NCBI RefSeq assembly: GCF_900110075.1
Contig: NZ_FOCJ01000005.1
Span: 1 to 64,000 of the forward strand
Direction: 5' to 3'
Length of the DNA: 64,000 nt
Source of the DNA: Paenibacillus sp. OV219
Lineage (GTDB): Bacteria > Bacillota > Bacilli > Paenibacillales > Paenibacillaceae
Translations under genes and position numbers: made by a program
Notes under the pieces: model-generated
Told to the model about the DNA's origin: nothing
The model's database searches: none
What the model saw: the letters and a program-made list of their open reading frames with translations, nothing else
Shown here: piece by piece, positions 61,625 through 64,000 of the stretch
Layout: each line of letters starts with the position of its first letter
How positions within the stretch are numbered: the first letter of the stretch is position 1

Positions 61625-64000
61625 CTACCAGCTTCCAATAAGCGATTGCGCATCCGTATTTAATACGGACTTCGCCTGATCCGAAATGTTATTCTTTTTC
61701 TCCTTGTTAACCTGATCAATGAATTTGTTCATAAACTTAATCGCTTGATCATGCTTGCCTTTGTCTAATTGATGCTGCGCCTGATCTAGGCTGTTCGTCA
61801 GCTGTGAAGCCAATGAACTACTTATTTCGTTAGCTGCTTTGTATTTGGCAACGAGATTAGTCAGACTACCGATACTCGTCTGTACCTGAATAGATATCGT
61901 CTTCTGAAGCTTATTCCCTGCCGCATCCTCTACCTCAACAGTAACGCTCTTTGTTCCGAGCTGTCCAGCCAGCCCGACTCGAATATCACGCGAAGGGCCC
62001 GAAGTTAACGATAACGAATACTTCTTGCCGTCAAAGGTCACACTTGCCGATTTAATAGCAGTCTGGCCATCTCCTGCTTGTAAGCGGAGGTACTTGTCAT
62101 CATCTACTACTGCTCCATCTGATATAGCAGCTCCATTCACCGTCAAGGCATAGACAGGCGCAGCATTCGCGTCTACCGTAATACCCGCGGATTCATTACC
62201 AGATTTGTCTGCGGTACTGAACCGGAGCGTGTAGTTCTGATCTGCTTCAATGCCAGTAAACACAACTGTCTGAACGCCACGTTTGATCTCGCGTACATCT
62301 CCAACCTGCTCACCGTCACGTAGCAGCGTGATGTTCACGATGTCACCATCAAGATCATACGGACCATCCCATAACACAGTCATTTCGCTGCTATTACGGG
62401 TTACTTGAACGTTCTCTACCTCTCCTGGCGCTGTATCATCATCGACAGGCTCAGGTGCCGGAGGTTCCGCCGTGAATACGGATACATTACCAAAGGTGAA
62501 TTTATCAAAGTTGTATAACCAGTCATTGCCTTTGAACAATAGATAGACGAGATGCTTACCCGTTACAGGAGCCGTTACTTGGCCGTCAAACACCTTGAAC
62601 GTCTGCCAACCGCCTGTTCCACCTACCGTGGCAGTCGCTATGACAGGTCCGTTAATACCGTCGATACGTGCCTCTATCGTTCCTCCGTTTGTTGCACTTG
62701 CTGCCTGGATATGGAATTCGGTCGGGCTTGTATTGCCAAAATCAATGTAGTTGTACATCGCATACGGATTGTTCGGGCCATATACACCTGCCAAGTAAGT
62801 CTGATTACCACCGTTTTCCGTACCTACTTGTACACTGTTGGTGAAATTTTCTGCTTCCAGCTTGCTGTAGGCATCTCTTGCTTTACCTTTTATCGTAGAG
62901 AAGGTAAACCAGTCCAGATTGCAAGGATAGTCGCTGCCGTCTGTTCCATGGAAGATCAGATACACATCGTGAATACCAACCGCCTTCGTATCATCAATAA
63001 TTGAGGTGATGTCGACCCAATTCTGCCAGCTGCCGAGTGCCGGGATGTCGATCACACCTGCCGTAGGACCATCGAGACTGTCGAGTTTCACTTCAACGGA
63101 GCCGCCCTGATTACCACTTGTGAGGTGCAACGTTATACCTGCCGCTCCGGAGCCAAAATCAATATCGCTATAAGAAGCATAAGCATTATTGTGAATACCG
63201 TCAGCAAATTGTCCGCTACTGTCAATGCCTAGCCCTTCACTGCTTACAAATTGCTCTGCCTGCAGCTTGGCATAAGCATCGGTCTTCGTCGGATCGGACT
63301 TCGTAAATTTGAACCAGTTCAGATTGAACAAGTAGTTATCGCTCGTTTTCTTGAATACGAGATATACATTATGGACGCCAGTCACTGAGCTGGTCGTGCC
63401 TTGATCGTCTTTTAGCAGCGTTCCAGCATCAATGAAATTATTCCAGCCGCCGGTGCCTTCGACATGTAATGTGCCTACCTTCGGCCCATCAACTGCATCC
63501 AGCCTGATCTCGATATTACCGCCGCCCGTACCGCTTGATGCACGAGCAATGAAACCGCTTGCACCTTCACCCGTACCAAAATCCACATTTTTATAAGCGG
63601 CATAGTAGCCGTTCTGAATCCCACCAAGCTGGAGCGAGCCTTCAATGCTGTCTTCCATTCCTGGACCTTGAACGATATTATAGTTCTCCGCTTCGATCTT
63701 GCTGTAAGGATCTTTGCGTGCATATTCCAGCACATTGGCATGAGGATCGAGTACCGTCAAAGCTTGTACAGCCGCAGCTGAGCTCCATGATTCAAACGTG
63801 CCTGACAGCTGTTGTCCCGCCCAATTGCCATCCACTAGATTGGCATTATTACGGTGGCTCCATGCCATATCCGTATTGAAGGCAAGCCATTCGTTATAAC
63901 CTTCGGCAAAAGACTGATACGTGCTCTCCTCGCGCGTATTTACAGCCTGCTGAAGATAGCCGAGATTACGAACGAGTATCGTTTTGCCACCCTTCAAGTC
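61625..64000 (-). CDS. Multidomain carbohydrate-binding protein with FIMAH domain (partial, 5' end outside window)
   Basis: The 3' part (about 790 codons) of a secreted surface protein; the frame is open to the window edge and the real start is beyond it. In order: an unassigned segment (about 1-95, EGYNEWLAFNTDMAWSHRNN), three carbohydrate-binding CBM6-like modules each beginning with a Y-x-K-(I/L)-x-A-E-x-(Y/F) pattern (about 98-230, 240-370, 378-500), a fibronectin III-like domain (about 515-605, TAPGEVENVQVTRNSSEMTV), a further beta-domain (about 610-700), and a FIMAH domain (about 705-790, HQLDKGKHDQAIKFMNKFID). This layout occurs in Paenibacillus glycoside hydrolases and lyases; the catalytic part is not visible here. 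Confidence 0.88.
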   Translation of the reverse strand, partial: DLKGGKTILVRNLGYLQQAVNTREESTYQSFAEGYNEWLAFNTDMAWSHRNNANLVDGNWAGQQLSGTFESWSSAAAVQALTVLDPHANVLEYARKDPYSKIEAENYNIVQGPGMEDSIEGSLQLGGIQNGYYAAYKNVDFGTGEGASGFIARASSGTGGGNIEIRLDAVDGPKVGTLHVEGTGGWNNFIDAGTLLKDDQGTTSSVTGVHNVYLVFKKTSDNYLFNLNWFKFTKSDPTKTDAYAKLQAEQFVSSEGLGIDSSGQFADGIHNNAYASYSDIDFGSGAAGITLHLTSGNQGGSVEVKLDSLDGPTAGVIDIPALGSWQNWVDITSIIDDTKAVGIHDVYLIFHGTDGSDYPCNLDWFTFSTIKGKARDAYSKLEAENFTNSVQVGTENGGNQTYLAGVYGPNNPYAMYNYIDFGNTSPTEFHIQAASATNGGTIEARIDGINGPVIATATVGGTGGWQTFKVFDGQVTAPVTGKHLVYLLFKGNDWLYNFDKFTFGNVSVFTAEPPAPEPVDDDTAPGEVENVQVTRNSSEMTVLWDGPYDLDGDIVNITLLRDGEQVGDVREIKRGVQTVVFTGIEADQNYTLRFSTADKSGNESAGITVDANAAPVYALTVNGAAISDGAVVDDDKYLRLQAGDGQTAIKSASVTFDGKKYSLSLTSGPSRDIRVGLAGQLGTKSVTVEVEDAAGNKLQKTISIQVQTSIGSLTNLVAKYKAANEISSSLASQLTNSLDQAQHQLDKGKHDQAIKFMNKFIDQVNKEKKNNISDQAKSVLNTDAQSLIGSW

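Overview
The window reads as chromosomal DNA of a spore-forming, low-to-mid GC Firmicute close to Paenibacillus or Cohnella. The reasons are strong AGGAGG-type ribosome binding sites with frequent GTG/TTG starts, a split glycine decarboxylase (GcvPA/GcvPB) behind a tandem glycine riboswitch, a LipM-type octanoyltransferase, the bacillithiol pair BshB2-YojF, a CwlJ-like spore-cortex hydrolase, a yjlC-ndh pair with a Rex/Fnr-like operator, and a cell-surface protein ending in a FIMAH domain. No rRNA, tRNA, CRISPR array, prophage or intact insertion sequence was seen.

Layout. 0-6 kb: a frameshifted Gfo/Idh/MocA oxidoreductase, then a four-gene minus-strand operon (gamma-glutamyl-GABA hydrolase, GabD-like dehydrogenase, PuuA-like glutamine synthetase, short-chain dehydrogenase) that looks like polyamine/GABA catabolism. 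6-12 kb: the glycine cleavage locus, with lipM-gcvH leftward and riboswitch-gcvT-gcvPA-gcvPB rightward. 12-17 kb: small single genes (VOC, frameshifted alpha/beta hydrolase, an unknown, DinB, DHFR-like, Gfo/Idh/MocA). 17-18.7 kb: two very small beta-rich proteins and a metzincin-type metalloprotease. 18.8-26 kb: CrtI-like oxidoreductase, epimerase, LspA, a lipoprotein, a broken HD/RelA-type gene, and an RCC1-repeat surface protein. 26-32.6 kb: ndh-yjlC, an Old Yellow Enzyme with a divergent ArsR repressor starting at CTG, a phytoene/squalene synthase, a PD40 propeller protein, and an XRE regulator plus membrane protein under a promoter/palindrome. 32.6-39.6 kb: two Gfo/Idh/MocA genes, GNAT, a thioredoxin-like protein, a rifampicin phosphotransferase and a 51-codon gene. 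39.6-49 kb: a complete oligopeptide ABC transporter operon that runs into two small membrane proteins, a DeoR regulator and an acyltransferase. 49-64 kb: AraC, lysoplasmalogenase, cwlJ-like, aldo-keto reductase plus acyl-CoA dehydrogenase, bshB2-yojF, a deletion scar joining a truncated GPP34 gene to a glycoside hydrolase 3' end, an ECF sigma/anti-sigma pair, a pentapeptide-repeat protein, an LLM flavin oxidoreductase with an internal amber codon, a divergent LysR/MFS pair and the 3' part of a large carbohydrate-binding protein.

The most notable signals outside the obvious genes are: a family of five near-identical intergenic hairpins, each lying 3' of a minus-strand gene; a perfect 16-bp palindrome covering the start site and ribosome binding site of the XRE gene; a possible rifampin-associated element before the rifampicin phosphotransferase; the small-barrel/metzincin cluster; and four genes inactivated by single lesions (two 1-nt insertions, one 4-nt tandem duplication, one nonsense codon) in 64 kb. 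I saw no clear defence island or other new multi-gene system. The closest candidates are the 17 kb metzincin cluster and the XRE/membrane-protein module at 32 kb. All family assignments come from reading motifs by eye; none was checked by database search.
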